Origin: Haematococcus lacustris
Lineage: Eukaryota > Chlorophyta > Chlorophyceae > Chlamydomonadales > Haematococcaceae
Assembly (NCBI GenBank): GCA_030144725.1
Contig: JASKMD010000021.1
Coordinates: 951,768-1,015,767, forward strand
DNA: 64,000 nt
Direction of reading: 5' to 3'
The translations under genes were made by a program, and so were the position numbers. Below are positions 29,229 through 43,700 of the stretch, piece after piece (positions within the stretch are counted from its first letter, which is position 1; every line of letters begins with the position of its first letter). The notes beneath the pieces were generated by a model, which was given only the letters and a program-made list of their open reading frames with translations, was not told the origin of the DNA and ran no database searches.

Positions 29229-31533
29229 GCTACCCCTCCCATTGACCCACCAACCCCCTAACGATAACAACGGCTAACGGATAACAACGGCTTTTTCGGA
29301 CTAACCTCTGCACGGATTTACACGCGGATTAAAGCGTCGGAATGCGGCCGCGCTGAGCCACACGCTGAGCTGGTCGGTCATGTTGCCGGGTAACCGAGCC
29401 TGCGGACGTGATTTACGTTGACCCAGTACCAGTAAGTCCCTGCTTAACGCGATGGATAGTGCGCGATGTGCGAGGAGCTCGACCTCATGTCCAACATAAT
29501 AACCCACATGCGCTGGCCCTGGGGCGACGGAACTAGGCTCAGTGGCTCTGAAACTTGGAGGAGACCACGGCATGAGCATAGCAGTGGCAAGTGCATCATT
29601 CACTTGCTAATTAAGCTCCATAAGGTGGGCAAACCCTCCTCCATGCTCCCCCATCTGCTGATGCTAGTCTGACGACCATCAAACTCAATTGAACTCTCCA
29701 GCCTTGCATCACTGGCTATGGAACTCACAGTGGACCCCCTGCCAAAGTCTCAACATTTCCCAAGATTTCCCAAGAGGGGTTTTAGAAGATGGCGTGTGCA
29801 CATGTCTGCCGACATCCAGATATCACCCCTACAAACGGCAGGGGGGCCAGGCTGCCCGCTGTGCGTGTTGTGTGAGGTCTGCGCCAGCTGCCAGCAATGT
29901 CTGGGTGGAGGGGGAGGCTGTGTAAGATGAATCATCTTAGATGATGTTGAGAAAACTGGGCTCCATGCGTAAAGTGTACCGCAGCGGAGAACTCTGCATC
30001 CTGCGTTGTGGGTGTTGTAAAGCAGCACTTGAAAGACCCATAGCGCAGAACGTAACCGTTCGCGTGCCTGGCAGACTGCCGGTCACCGTGGGTGCCAGCA
30101 GCTCGGGCGCGCAGGCGCAAGCGTGGCGCAATGGTAAGGCGTTCCGCGTTAAAATGACAACTCAACTCTCACCCGCAAAGTCAAATGTCCCTTAGGTGGT
30201 GATATTTGGCTACTTGTTTGCATCCATTTCTCATCCCACGCTTTTGATTATAATATAAACCCTATCTCTGAATTCCTCTCGTTACTGGCTGGTCTGCTTA
30301 CCAGTAGCCATAACAGACAGCCTTTTCAACGGCCTGGAGTCAGCACCAGCACCAAAGCTTTACAAGCCCCTGATGCCCTCATGACCTATGTTTCAAGATC
30401 ATGATCCTGTAGCTGACCAGCAGTTCAGTACTCGCGATGAAATCCCGCTTTCAATGGCCTTGATTTCGACAAGGTCAGGTAAACTCTTCCAACAGGAGCT
30501 GCAGAGGTGAGCAGCTGTGAGGAGCCAGGGTGGACTGGCAGGCGACCCTGCAAACAGACGATCACTGCCCTGCAAACCGAACCCTTGGCCCTGTCCATGC
30601 TGCATCAGCACTCAGTGCAGCATTGCTGTGCTTGTCGTGCATGCAGTTGACCAAAAAACACCCATGGATGTTCCACAGTCCGTTGCTTTGCAGTGTGTGC
30701 CAGGCCATGCAGGGCCCATGCAAGACCTGACACGACACCTGATATGAATGGTTGGTGACTAGATTGATATTGGTATGAAGTTTAATGAATCAAGCATGCT
30801 GCCATGCACATCCATGCATCATGACTCATCAGCCACAGGGAGCTAAGGGCAGTTAGGCACACTGCCTGTGCCTCAGTCAGTGTCTCGCTCTTTGTCGCCC
30901 GCTGTGTCTCAAGGTGTACGGCGCAATGCCTTCAATAGCGCGTCCACTGAAGCAGTGCGCTCAGCTGCGAGCCCACTCTGCCGCCGCTGCATCAGTGCGC
31001 CAGGCCAGCTCGCTGCCAGCACTGAGCTTGCCATTGGCTGGCGTAGGCAGGCGGTGCGAGTTGCCAAGCTTTGCAAAATCGCCATGCGCTTGGTTGAGCT
31101 CCCGCTGCAGCAGGACATGCACTGCTACCATGTCACCAGCCTGCCATCTGCCTTTGCGCCCTCACAAACAGGGTTAGTGGGATTAGGGGCCTGCAATGGA
31201 GAGAGTTATGGGCACCTGCACTGAGGCCTCCTTGTCCACTGCCACCGTTTCCCATGCCCTCAGCATTACGAGGGCTGATGCAAGGAACCACATGTGTGTG
31301 CAGGTCACGGTGAACAGGCGAGCGGCACGCACAAGCAGAGATGTGTGGCAGCAGGGTGGGCAGCAGCAGGTCAGCTAGGTAGCCTGGAGGCACAGAGAGG
31401 CACAGCAGAGCACCACCACCACCCACAGCCCTGGCTGCCTTCAGGCTGACGTAGACTACGGCTCATACTTCAACATGGAGATTGTGGTTGGATTGGCAAC
31501 CTCGCATGCAATACACAGCTCGACAGTGAAAGC
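29229..31533. other. Gene-poor interval, no gene supported
   Basis: Apart from the repeat at 30278-30414, nothing here is assignable. Short ORFs occur (for example 29301-29603 minus and 29941-30195 plus) without recognisable motifs. A minus-strand open stretch at 30969-31156 follows an acceptor-like GATGGCAG and reads AGDMVAVHVLLQRELNQAHG; it could be an isolated exon, but no partner exons were found. A plus-strand stretch from 31446 reads ADVDYGSYFNMEIVVGLATS after an acceptor-like TTCAG, also without partners. Confidence 0.4.
30278..30414 (+). repeat. Dispersed repeat, uninterrupted copy
   Basis: An uninterrupted version of the repeat split at 27925-27948 and 29112-29228. It carries the empty target site of the TIR transposon. 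No ORF or known class is recognised. Confidence 0.85.
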
Positions 31534-31672
31534 CAAGGCATGGCAGAGGGGCAGTTGCAAAAGTACCCCAAGTCATGGCAGAGGGGCAGTCGCGAAACTA
31601 TCCCAAAGCATGGCAGTGGGGTAGTAGCAAAAGTACCCTAAATCATGGCAGAGGGGCAGTCGCAAACCTGAA
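31534..31672. repeat. Short tandem repeat, about four copies of a 36-38-bp unit
   Basis: Copies share CATGGCAGAGGGGCAGT followed by a variable AAAGTACCC part. The array lies just downstream of the BLD10 stop codon, in its likely 3' flank. Confidence 0.8.
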
Positions 31673-31777
31673 CGCATTTGCGCATGTTGCGGTCATTGCA
31701 AGGCAGCAGCCTATGCCTGGCTTGGGCAAGCCTAACGGGCTGATGAGGCCCACCCCCCGAGCAGCTGCACCCCTAGC

Positions 31778-34700
31778 CTACTGGCCCAGCGTGCCAGCAC
31801 TGGCCTGCATGGCTGCCATGAGAGCGCGTGTTTTCAGCACGTCTGCCTCCAGCCCGGCCTTCTCAGCCTCCAGCCCCTCAACCCGTGCCTGCAGACAGCC
31901 GCCATGCCAAGCACACCGCTGGAGCAGGCAGCAGGTTAGCAGGCAGCTGATGAGCAGGCAGCAGGTGAGCAGGCAGCAGGTGAGCAGGTAGCGAGTGAGC
32001 AGGCAGCTGATGAGCAGGGCCTGGTGTGGTGCTCTCAACCAGCAAATCAAGCAATTGACCAACAAGGGGTGTAAGTCAGAATCAGGTAGGTGAAGATGGT
32101 GCTGGTGGTGACCGCCTCGGACGCAGATGGTGTGGCTAGGGCGTTGAGGTGCTAGTGCTGATGGCAACAGTAGCAAGGAGCCAGGAACCAGGACACACCC
32201 ACCTATGCAAACCCACAACCCTCAAACCAACCCCACCCCACCACCCTTCCTCCTGTGGCTCTGGTGGTGGTGCTGGCGGTGCTGGTATTACAATGATGGC
32301 AACCAGCACAAGGCAGGGCTACTCCAGCTGTACACACATGGCACCTACTTCCTTACCCACATTCTCATACCAACAGCCAGCAGCAAGGCACTGGCAGCAG
32401 GGTCCACCCCTTTGGCCCACCTGCAGTTGCGTCAGGCGCTGAGACGCGGTCTTTGCTGCCCCTCCAGGCACCTGTGGTCTTGTGAGGTCCACGCTGCTGC
32501 CCTGCGGCTGGCCCTCGCCCTGCTCCTCAATGCTGGTCATGAGCTCCAGGAAGTCACGTTCAGCCTGCCGCCGCCGGCCCTGCTCCTCCTGCATTACCCA
32601 GGCAGCCAGGCAGGAGGTCAGGCACACAGGGGTGGCCAAGGAGGAGGTCTGGCATGCAGGGGCAGCCAGACAGGAGGTCAGGCATGGAGGGGCGGGCAGG
32701 CAAGGGGTGAGGCATGCAGGGGGGTGCAGGCAGGTCAGGCATGCAGGGGCGAGTAGGCAGGTCAGGCAAGGGGTGAGGCCTGCGGGGACAGTCAGGGCAG
32801 GGGTCAGGCCTGGTGGTGGACCAGACATGCTCACCTACAACCAAGCAAGCAGGACAGCAGCACCACCAACAGGCAAACTTGGGCCTCGCAGGCAATGTGG
32901 TACCAAAAGCCACAATCAGCAGGCATCATGGCCTCCAGCAGCAGCAGAACCTGGCTGTGCCACTGCCGGGTGGCCTTGACCAAGGGCTGCGACTGAGAGC
33001 CAAGACTAGCCACAGGGGCCAAAACCTGACTGCCACCTCACTGTCACATGACCATTGCAACGAGCAAACTGTGAAGGAGAGCGGCCCCGGCATCATGTCT
33101 TACCACCCAGGCGGTGTGATTCGCAGGGTCAAGCAGATACGTGGGACCAGGTCAGCAGGGCAGCAGGGTGCTGGGCGTCGCAGGGGTCAATTGTCACAAC
33201 AGCCACTCAACGCACCAGCTGCTGCCCGACCTGTTGCTGCCCCACCCACCAGCTGCTGCCTCACCTTCAGCTGTGCCTGCAGCCGTGTGACCTGCTCCTC
33301 AGCCGCGGCATTCAGCTGCCTGGCCCCTGCACCCCCCACTGCCTCTGCAGCGCCCTTGCCTCCCTGCCCACCCGCCGCGGCGGCAGCAGCCAGGGCGGCC
33401 TGCGCTGCCCTGGCCTCAGCCTCGAGCTCGCCACTGAGGGACAGCAAGCGCTGTGTCTCAGCCCTCAGCTCAGCGTTCTCCCGGGCAAGGCTGTGGTTAC
33501 CGGTGGTGGAGGCGGCGTGGGCGGCACCGAGCTGGGCCTGGAGGGGCATGCATGCAGCAGCCATGCGCCAGTGCGTCTATCACCCACAGGTGAAGGCAAG
33601 GGCACGCAAAACAACCTAACCCTAACCCTAACCCAACCCCCTCCTTAAGCCTAACCCTAACCTTAACCCTGACCCAAGCCAGCACACAAGTGCAGCGCCA
33701 CAGCTCCATTCCTGTAGAAACCAGCACCTTCAGAACAGGGTATCCTAACATGGCCTGGCAGAGCAGCATACACAGTGTGTGCTTGGCCTGGACACTCGCA
33801 GGCAAACCTGTGGCCTTCCCCCAGAAGCTGTAGTCAATGATGAGGAAGGCTGCCGTCAATGATGAGGATGGCTGCAGTCAATGATGAGGATGGCTGCAGT
33901 GGCTGTGGCTGCCCACCCTGCAGGAAACCTCAAGTAGGAGAACCAGGCCCCATGAGCACCCCAGCAGCCTGGATGGCAGCCCCAGGGTGAGCTCAGCTCA
34001 GCACGCCAGGGTGCTGGTGGTGCCCAGTGAGAGTGAGGGCCATGCAGGGGGCCAGGCTCAGAACTGGCCACCTGAGCCACCCCTGAGCCACCCCTGAGCC
34101 ACCCCTGAGCCACCCAGCCCACCCAGCCTCCCCATCCGCCCAGGCACCTGAAGGTCTGCGCAGCGCCTCTCAAGCTCCAGCACCCGCGCTGCCAGCTCCG
34201 TCACCTGCACTCCCCCGCATCCCACCACTTACATCACTTGCTCTGTGAGAATGGTGTCAATGAAGCTGAACTCGAAACCAACACTGACTGACAGGGTTCA
34301 AAAACAACTATCGTTTTTATCACGGCAGGGGTTTGCGGGCTGTCACCGCACACAACGGCTGTGTGTCATAGAGCATGACAATGCTGACAGCGACAGGAAG
34401 GTGTAAGGGTGTGTAGGTCTGGAGTGTTCAGCATCCTTGGGGCTGGTGATGATGATGGTGGCAAGGCTGCACACAGTTGGGGCGCAGACAGCTACCCAGC
34501 AAGCAGCACACAGGTGCAGCAGAGGCAAGCTAGGGGTCCAAGGACTGACAGTGCTGAAGGGAGTGGCGGCTCAGGCCTGCACTGACCTGCTGGGCGTCAC
34601 CGTTGCCATCCTCTGCAGCCGCTGCTGCCGCCAGGGCTTGGGCTTCAGTGCGCAGCCGTGCCAACTCTCTGTCCTGCAGACTCAAGACACCATGTCACCA

Positions 34701-37700
34701 CCTCTGTTGCCACCATCTCCGCCACCGCCATCGTCACCAACATTGCCATGCCAGGTGTGCTCTGCACTTCGCCTCATGGCATCGTCAGTCAGTGGCACTT
34801 CGTCTCATGTGCTGGGCCAACGACTGGCATGTACGTGGCCAGCGTGACCAGCGTGATAGGGTGGTGAGCGCTGGCAGGCTTGCGCCTTGAAACAATGACG
34901 GGGACAGCAGTGCGCCACACCCTGCGCTGGAGGCGGTGCTCTGCGCCCCTGCTCTGCTCCTGTCACATGATGTGGTAAAAGCCCCAAGCTGCCAAGTGCC
35001 TGCCCTCCACTAGCCCATGGCCAGGGTGCGTGTCAACCCATGTGGAGGCAGTGCTCTGCGCCCCTGCTCTGCTCCTCTCACAGCAACTAGGCAGGCAGGC
35101 AGCAGACAGCCCAAAAGAACAACAGACAGAACTGCCTCCCACAGCAACTAGGCAGGCAGCAGACAGCCCAGCTGTGTTTGGCATAAAAGCTCCAAGCTGG
35201 CTGGTGTTGGCTGGACTGGCTACTGCTGCCTCATTACTCTGAGGCGCCCCCTTGCTGGCCCCCCTGCCTGTGTCACCACACCTCAGGCTGAAAGCGCTAG
35301 CAGCAGACATGCCACGTGGGACTTGCGTTAAGGATGAGGTTCACTAACTGCTGCCTGTCACTCTTCTGCAAGAGTGTGTCATGGTTGCATCCTGTCACTC
35401 TTCTGTAGCCAATAACCCCAACAGTAGAAATGGTTGTGCTAGTGGTCGTTTGTGGCGCTGCTGGGGCAGTAGTGTGCGGCGGTGGTGATTATGGTGAGAG
35501 GTACCTGCCACTTGCCTGCACATCTCTGGACTTCTGCAGCGCAGTCACCTGGTGCTGCAGTGCAGCCACCTGCAGCATCCAGTGGATTTTGTGTCAGGGT
35601 TTGGGATGAATGGCAGGACCAGGGCAGCAGTCAGGGCAGGGTAAGGCGCAAGAGCCTGTAAGGAAGGCCCACCTCCAGTCCCATCTGCCCCAGCTCTCTC
35701 CCTAGCCCCTCACCCCTCTCATGTGTGGCCCACCCTCACCCCTCACCCCAGGCCCCCCTCCCTCTCCAGCCTGCCCCTCCCTATCTTCAGTCCCCCCTCA
35801 TCCCCTGGTCCCCCCCCGTCCCCCCCACCCCCACCTGCTCCTCCAGTATCCTGTTCCTCTCCTGCATGATGCCCAGCTGGCTGCCACCGTGCTTTGACAC
35901 CAGGTCCTGCTTGTACTCCCGCGCCCGCATGCCCGCCAGCAGCCCCTCCAGCTCTGCCACGCGATTGCGCTCCAGGGCCAGGCGCTGTGCAGGGGCCGCG
36001 CACCGGCAGGCGGGTGGAGGGCGGGGTCAGGGGGCGAGGGCGAGGGCAGGCAGCAGCTTGGCAGGGTGAGCTAGGAGGAGGGGGTGGGGGTGCACGTGTG
36101 GGGGCTGTGAGGGCAAGAGGACCCCAGGCAGCTGCGGCTCCTGCTAGGTGCAGGTAGGGCGTCAGGGAGGGTGGAGGGGATGGGCGGGGAGGCTGCATAA
36201 GCAGCAGCGGCCGGCAGTGTGCGGCATGAAGGGGTTCATTGCTAAGGGTCCAGCTGAAGCTACACCCAGTAGGCAGAATACACGTAGGCAGTATATATAT
36301 ATATAGACAAGGCTTGGACACATGGCTTCACTTACGGCCAGCGGTGTGCGTCGTGTGTGAGGGTTAGGGGGACAGGGCGGGGTTGCGCACCTGGCCAAGG
36401 CTGGAGGCCTCTGCCCCGGCATCCTCCAGCCTGGCCCGTGCCACCGCCAGCTGGCTGTCCAGCCCGGCCACCTGGCGCTGCAGCTCCTCACGGTGACGCT
36501 CCAGACCCAGCCGCACCTGGCAGCAGGCGGGGCAGCGGGGCAGGGTGGCTCAGGCAGGGTCAGGCCAGGCAGGGCAGCACAGCAAGTCAAGGCAGGAGGT
36601 CGCAGGTCTGGTAGGAGTGGAAGGAAAAGGAAGGCCTGGCAGGAATGTGGGATAGAAAAAGAAAGAGGCAGAGGAACTTGGCACATGGTAGAGTGAAGTT
36701 GAAGAGGTAGATTTAGCCAGCATCACATCAGGGTTACGGGGGCAGGCAGGGACATGGCGGCTGTCACTATTACCCTGCCGCTGCTGCCCCGGCCCTGCGC
36801 TGCGCCTCCTGGCCCCTGCACCTGCTGTGCCGCGCGGATCTCCTCCCGCAGCACCTCCCTCTGCCGCCCCGTGTCCTCCAGCTCCTGCTCACACCGGGCC
36901 AGCTGCCGGGACAGCACGTCCACCTGCCGCTCAAAAGCCTGCGCCAGCCAGGGCAGGGCAGGGCAAGGCAGGGCAGGGCGAGGCATGGGTCAGGGGTGGG
37001 TGCAAGGGCCCAGATCACACCTGTCCATGCCATGTGTGGGCTGCTGGGCCTCAAGGCATTGTGGGTCATAAGGGGGACTGGAGGCACTGCATTGTGCGCA
37101 TCATGAGGCTGCAGGGCAGCAGGGCCGTGACCCCCCAAGTACCTGCAGGTCCATGACGTACTGGTTGATCTGGGCCTGGGCGGCCCGGGTGGCCTCAGCC
37201 AGGGACGCAGCCTCGTCCCCGCGAGCTGCTAGCGCTGCCTCCCTGTTAGCCGCCTCACGCTCCAGCTGCCCCACACTGCTCTGCAGCCTGCAGCCAGGGG
37301 CCAGGCAAGGCAGCAGGCAGGCAGGCCAGGAGGCTGCATTTGTAGGCTGCGCCAGGGGCAGGGGTCCAGGGCTGGGGGAGGATCATGGGCGGGCAGGGAA
37401 GCAGGCAGGCGGGCAGGCGGGCAGGCGGGCAGGCATGCAGGCATGCAGGCATGCAGGCATGCAGGCAAGCAGGCAGGGTGGAGCAGGGCAGCGCACCGTC
37501 TGTTGTCTAGGGCCAGGGACTCATATGCCCGCCTCAGGTCCTCCACCTCGGCCTCCTTTGACCTGACCTGCAGCACCCCAGCCACCCTGACAGTCAGGGT
37601 TGGAGGGCCCGCTAAGTACCCGAGGCATGGGGCTGGGCTCGCTGGCATGAAGGTAGGATGAGCAAGGGCTGACAGGCATGTGGTCCAGCAATGCCCCCAG

Positions 37701-40700
37701 CAGTGTGTTAGTGTGCTGAGTCCCGAGGCATGGGGCATGTACCTCACATCTTGTTTTTCTTTCATTCATCCTTGCTCTGCTCACCATTTGCTCTGCACTG
37801 TTGGCCCTTCCTGCTGCAGCTGCACAAGACAAAAGGTACTACTCGGCTGATCAGCGTTTGTTGCCTCTGTAGCCACATCTGCTTATGCCCTGACCAAGTT
37901 GTCCAGCATCACAGAGAAGAGTGGAGCGCACTTTCCAAAGGGTCGGGAGCCTAGCAGCAGGGGGTGGGTTTGCTCACCATCTGCTCTGCACTGTTGACGC
38001 GTGCGGTCAGGCGGCGCACTTCAGCGGCGGCTGCATCCCGCTGCTGCGCCGTGGCTGCAAGCTCATTGCTCACCACCTGCAGGGCATGGAGGAGCGCAGT
38101 GAAGGGTGGAGGGGTGGGGAGTGAAATGGAGTTGTGGGGAGTGGGTGGAAGCGTGGGAAAGGGTGGAGGGGTAGGGAGGGGTGGGAAAGGGTGGTGAAGG
38201 GTGGGGAGGGGAGGAGCGGCCAACAGTTGAGGGAGCCTGGCCCACCTGGTTCTCCTTCACCAGCGCCTCCAGGTCTTCACTGACTGCCCGCAGCTCCTCA
38301 CCCAGGCTGTTGCGCTCGCTGCTGACTGCACAGCATACCCCACAGCATGTGGAGGTGGTGCCTGGTCTGCTGCTGCTCTAGAGCAGCCAGCCCCACCTCA
38401 TGCTGCCTCAAGCAAAGAGCAGGTGCATCTGAAACCTGCTGCTGACCCTGACCATGACCTTGGTGCTGGCAGATGGATGTGTTCATCCTTAGCAGCCTTG
38501 CTACTCCGCTGCACACCCTGCTGCTGGTGATGCTGTCGCTTGTCCTGCTGCTGCTGTCAATGACCAGCCATGCCACACCTGCTTGCAGCTGTTCCATGGC
38601 AGCACCCAGCTGGTTGCGTAGCCGAGCCACTTCAGCCTCGCTGTCAGTGGCCCGGGCGTCAGCATGAGCTAGGCGGCCCTCAGCCATAGCCAGGAGGCGG
38701 GTGGTGTCCGCTGCCTGTAAAGGGGCAGGGGTCAGGGGGGTCAGGGGTCAGGGGTCAGGGGGTCAGGGGGGTCAGGGGTCAGGGTCAGGGGTCAGGGGGT
38801 CAGGGGGTCAGGGTCAGGGGCAGGACACACACAACACATACACACACAAGGGCGTGGAGCAGAGGCCATGAGGTTAAGCTGCCAGGAGGTGGGGAGCCCT
38901 GGAGCTGTGAGCCCTGGGCCTTGCACATTCGGGCTTGTGCGGGCCTGCCTGCTACAGTAGCACTCCTAAACAGGCAAGCGAGGGTGGGGCAGCAAAGGCC
39001 AGGCAGACTCCATGCAGGAGGTGGCATGGAATAGCATGGGTCAAGCAGGTGCCAGGCATAGCAAGGTTGTGGCCGCCACAGTGTTAGCCATGTCACCATC
39101 ATCGCTATCATCATGAATACATGCGCTGGTGATGCAACACACAGCCTCATAGACTGACCATGCCATGGTCCAGGCATACTAAATGCGAGCACGCCATGCC
39201 TCACTAGCGTGCCATACCAGTAGCCACCAGTTGGGTTTTACATTATCCTCTATGTTGCAAACACCTCAGACATGCGCATGTTATGGCTAGCCACATCCAG
39301 CTACCTATAGTGGCCAGGCGGCGCACCTGTGCCTGTAGCGCCTGCAGCTGGCTGCTCATCTCTGCTGTCTGCTCCGCATGTGAGTCAAGCTCAGCCTGCA
39401 ACACATCCCCACCAACAACAATGGCTCACCATGTGCCATGGTGATGATGTTGACACCAGGGCAATGGCTGGTAAGTGTAGAGTGTGATGTAGGGAGGTCT
39501 GTCACACTCCCAAGCGTGCTGTTGCTCTCTTCCGTTCCCGGGATGACCCCGTGCTCGTGCAGAGGCCAGTAGGAGCCTTACCTGCAGGTTGTCGCGTTCC
39601 TGATCGAGGGTGTTCACGAGCTGGCGTAGGTCGGCCGACTCCGCCGCGGCCCGGCCCAGCGCGTCTTGACACCCGGCAAGCTCCGACACCAGGTCGGCGA
39701 TGCGCATCTCGGCTGCGCGCAGGTCACCGGACATTGCCTGCAGTCACCGCACATGGTCGGCGTTGGCACCCGCACTTTGTCACATCTATCACACTGCCTG
39801 ACACATCACCAACATAGTACATGTTGACACAACATAGGTGCACATATAGCCCCAGGCGTCATACAGAAAGCAGCAGCTGCCCTAGCAGCTATTCTAGCAT
39901 AGAACAGGATATAGACGGGCTGCTGACGGGGCCAGGATCTACAGCGGGAAGATCAGGGTAGGCTTTCAATGGCATTCATACCCCACAGCCCTTAGCCTGC
40001 TGCGGCTGTAGAAGACGAGGCCAGGAGAAAGAGCCGCCCACGGGGACAGGAGCCATCAGTAGGGCCAGCAGCAGGGGAGGCGAGAGTATTGATGTGATGA
40101 TGACAGTCAGACCTTAAGGTGCAAGGCCATGTTTCAGGCCAGGCAGCTACAGGTGGACAAGACGACATGCTGAAAAGGGCCAGCACCAGAGCAGGCTGTA
40201 CCAGGGCCATCCAACTGCTCAACCTGCTCCACAGCAGCTCCTCCCTCACGCCCTGCACTGCCTCCTCGGACCCCTGCCCCAGCGCTCCCTTGTCGCATGG
40301 AGCCACAGTCATCGGCATGAGTATGAGCTGTGGAGGGTGGGCACCTTGCCTCATGGCAGCTGGGCAAGCCAGGGGCTGGCTCACCTTGAGGTTGCTCATG
40401 TACTCCTGCACTGTGGCGTCCCCCCTCAGGCTCAGGGTGGTCAGCTGCTCCACCTCCTGCCGCCGCGCTTCCAGCTCGCCCCGCAGGCTGGTCAAAGACC
40501 CCTCCAGCTGCCGGATGTGGGAGGTAGCCCCCTCCCGGGCCGCACGCAGCTGCAGGGCAGGGTCCAGGAGCCAGCTAACCAGGCCAAGCCACTGAGGTGG
40601 CCAGCACCCCTGCTATGCTCCATTGTTCGTCAGGTTTACATCTCACCCCACACCACCAACACCCAGCCACCTCTTCTCTGCAGACTGGCCCCTGCTGTGC

Positions 40701-43700
40701 TGCCTAGTGACACCTAGCGTACCTTGTCTGGCCACCCGCCGGCGCTTGCTGCCATAAACTCTTGCCTGTCTACCCCTGCTGCTGGGCCCCGACACCTGCT
40801 GTGACACAACGACCTCTGGACAGATCTGCTGCTCAGCAGCACAGGCAAGGGTACCACAAGCCAGCATTAGCCAGCCCACCATTGCGAGCACTCATTGAGC
40901 CGCTGACCTTGCATCATTTGCCTTGCGTCATTTGCGCCCCACCGCCACCCTGCCCTGCTGCTCAAGCGCTACTACTGCCCTGACCGACATACCTGGCCGA
41001 TGTCCGCCTCATACTCTGCTGCCCGGGCCTCAGCCCGTCTGGCCCGCTCCGCCAGCTCCCTGCCAGAGCTGCGAGCCTCCTCCTCCCGGCTGCGAGCGCT
41101 GTCTACTGCAGCCTGGGCTTGGGCTAGTAGGCTGCTCACACGGCCAACCTCCTCCTCCTGAGAACACACCACCACCACCACCACCATCACCACAAGCCAG
41201 CACTTCAAAGCAGCAGGAGCAGCAGCAGCAGCTACCAGAGCAGCAGTGGCATAGGAGCAACAGCAGCGGGATTTTGCAGCAGAAGGGGCAGGAGGTATTG
41301 GCCATAGCATTACGACAGCTAAAACATATTGTATTGCACTGGCCCAACTGGCCTAATTGGCTGGGTAATCCAGGAGGTGTCAAAGCTACTGTGAAGCTGT
41401 GAGCAGCTCAGAGCACACAACATGTCACCATGAGGGTCAAAGCACACAGCATGCCACCATGGCACTTGCCTGGCCTCAGAGCCCCAGCACAGCCCTGCAT
41501 CCACTGACCCGGCCCCTAGACTGTACATAGACAGTTAAGCAGCGCTCATCAAATGAGCCCACCGCTGGTTTGCGGTCATCCCCCTCTCTCCCACCCCTCC
41601 CCACTGCGCCTGGGGCATGGAATCCCTACACCTGGACTCGCAACTTCAAGCTCTCGTGCCCCTCTCACAACCCCTACCAGAAACTCCTGCCCTCCACCAT
41701 CACTTCTGCAGCCAACTTCCCACAACGGCCTTCAGGCTCTACACCTGTAGCGCTCCCATGATTTCCCCTGCTTGGCATACTTTGGCGTGACACAGCATTT
41801 GGCCTCATTGGCTGGGTTTGATAAGTTGGCGATACCCTGTGTCGCCATCTGTGATCAGGTGATGCAAGGGCACTCCCAGGACACCTGACATATACCTTGG
41901 CCTTGTCCTGTAACATGTGTACCCCTTACTGGAGCAAACGATGCAACAGCCATGGCAGCTTGGGTCCCCTCAAGTCATGCACCATGCCTCAGCGCTCACG
42001 GCTGTGGTTTCAACCCCACACCTCTGAACCACGCCCCGGCCCACCCCACCTTCTCAGCTAGCTGCTTCTGGGACGCTGCCAGCCTGGACTGCAAGCTACG
42101 CACGCCCGCATCTGCCTGCTGTGCCGCAGCCTCCTCTGCCGCCAGAGCCCCCTTCAGGGATTCCAGGTCAGCTAGGAAGGAGCGCTGCTGGGACAGCAGC
42201 TGGTCACGCTCAGCCTGCACTCAGCCACACAGCCAGGCAGCAAGACAAAGGTGCAGGTCGGTAAGGCAGGGATGCAGGGCGATGGTGATGGTGGGTTCCG
42301 TTGTGATGGGCGTGGTGTTTGTTGTGGTAGGCCATGCAGGGCAATGGTGATGATGACATAATGGCAGTTTTGGGGGTGGAGGTGCTGGATGGGGGATGCA
42401 AGCGTTGCTCCTGTCGGTGATGCTGGTGTGGGCAGTAGTAATGGTGGCGGTGCCGGCGATAGTTCTGGTGCTTGTGACTGACCTGCAGCGCCCTGCACTG
42501 CTCCTCTGCCCCTGCCAGCTCCTGCTCAGTCCTTGACAGCTGACTGCGCAGACCTGCAGCTGCCTCCTGCTCACTGCTCAGCATGCGGCGCACTGAACAC
42601 ATGTCCGACTCTGTGGCCGAGGGGATGGGAGGGGCAGTGGGCAGGCAGGGCAGCAGGCAGGTCAGCAGGGATCATGGCAGCAGGCAGGTAAGCAGGAATC
42701 ATGGCAGCAGGCCGGTCAGCAGGAATCATGGCAGCAGGCAGGTCAGCAGGGATCATGGCAGCAGGCAGGGATCATGGTCACACACATTGCAGTGGCCCCT
42801 CACACAAGACTTTGGGCAAGCACACGGTAAAGACATCAAGACAAGGTGGCATGATGGTGACAGTGGCAGTAGGAGTGACGCACGTCAAGGTGATTGTGAC
42901 AGTGGTGATTGTGATCGTGACGCACTTGGAGTGTCCTGCCCTGCTGGAGTCATAACAGGAGGCTGGTGGCAGTAGGAGGGAGGTGCTCTACAGCCACTGA
43001 CCTGCCCGCACCAGCTGATCAGTGAGGTGGCGCGCCTCAGCTTTGCAGCGCACGGCCTCTGCCTCAGCGCTTGATGCACGGCCCTGCACTGACCGCAGCT
43101 GCTCCTGGGTGTCGTCCAGGCGCTGAGGCATGCCCTGCCGCCAAGACCCACCAACACATGGCATGTGCTTGGTCAGGGGTGAGGTACAGATGCATGCAAC
43201 GGCGGGCGGGCGTGGGAGGTGGACGCCCTCCTGCCGCCTGTGTGACCTTGAACATCATGAAACCAGTCACAAGGAACACATCAAACAATACTAGCAAGGC
43301 CCTGAATGAAGGCTTGGCAAGGAGTGATGGTGAGGACTGAGGCTGTAGAGGTTTTGGAGAATGGTCCGGGCCCTGCATATATGTTGTCAAGGCTGTTAAG
43401 CATGTGCTGCATGGGATTGCTGCATGGGTTTGCTGCATGGGGATGCTGATGTACTCCTGTACATGAAGCAGCTAGGGGTGCAGCAATGTGGATCCACGCC
43501 ACGCTGCCTGACCGTGCCAAGCAGCTCCATGCAGTTCTGCACTGCTGAGGGCCGTGCAGCATCTGCAGGGTTGAGCAATGCTGCCATGTCACAGGGCTAG
43601 GACTTTGGTCTAGGCTGCATCTAATGAGACGGCCTAGAAAGGCTGCGGGCTCCATGCATTGCTGGTCACCATGCTCCGCAAAAGGCCCTGATGGATGTGA

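Noticed and set aside
30969..31156. Exon of a separate minus-strand gene
   Set aside because: An acceptor and about 60 in-frame codons are present, but no upstream or downstream exons could be joined; kept only as a note.
33617..33672. Chromosome end / telomere
   Set aside because: The tract is short, degenerate and inside an intron of BLD10.
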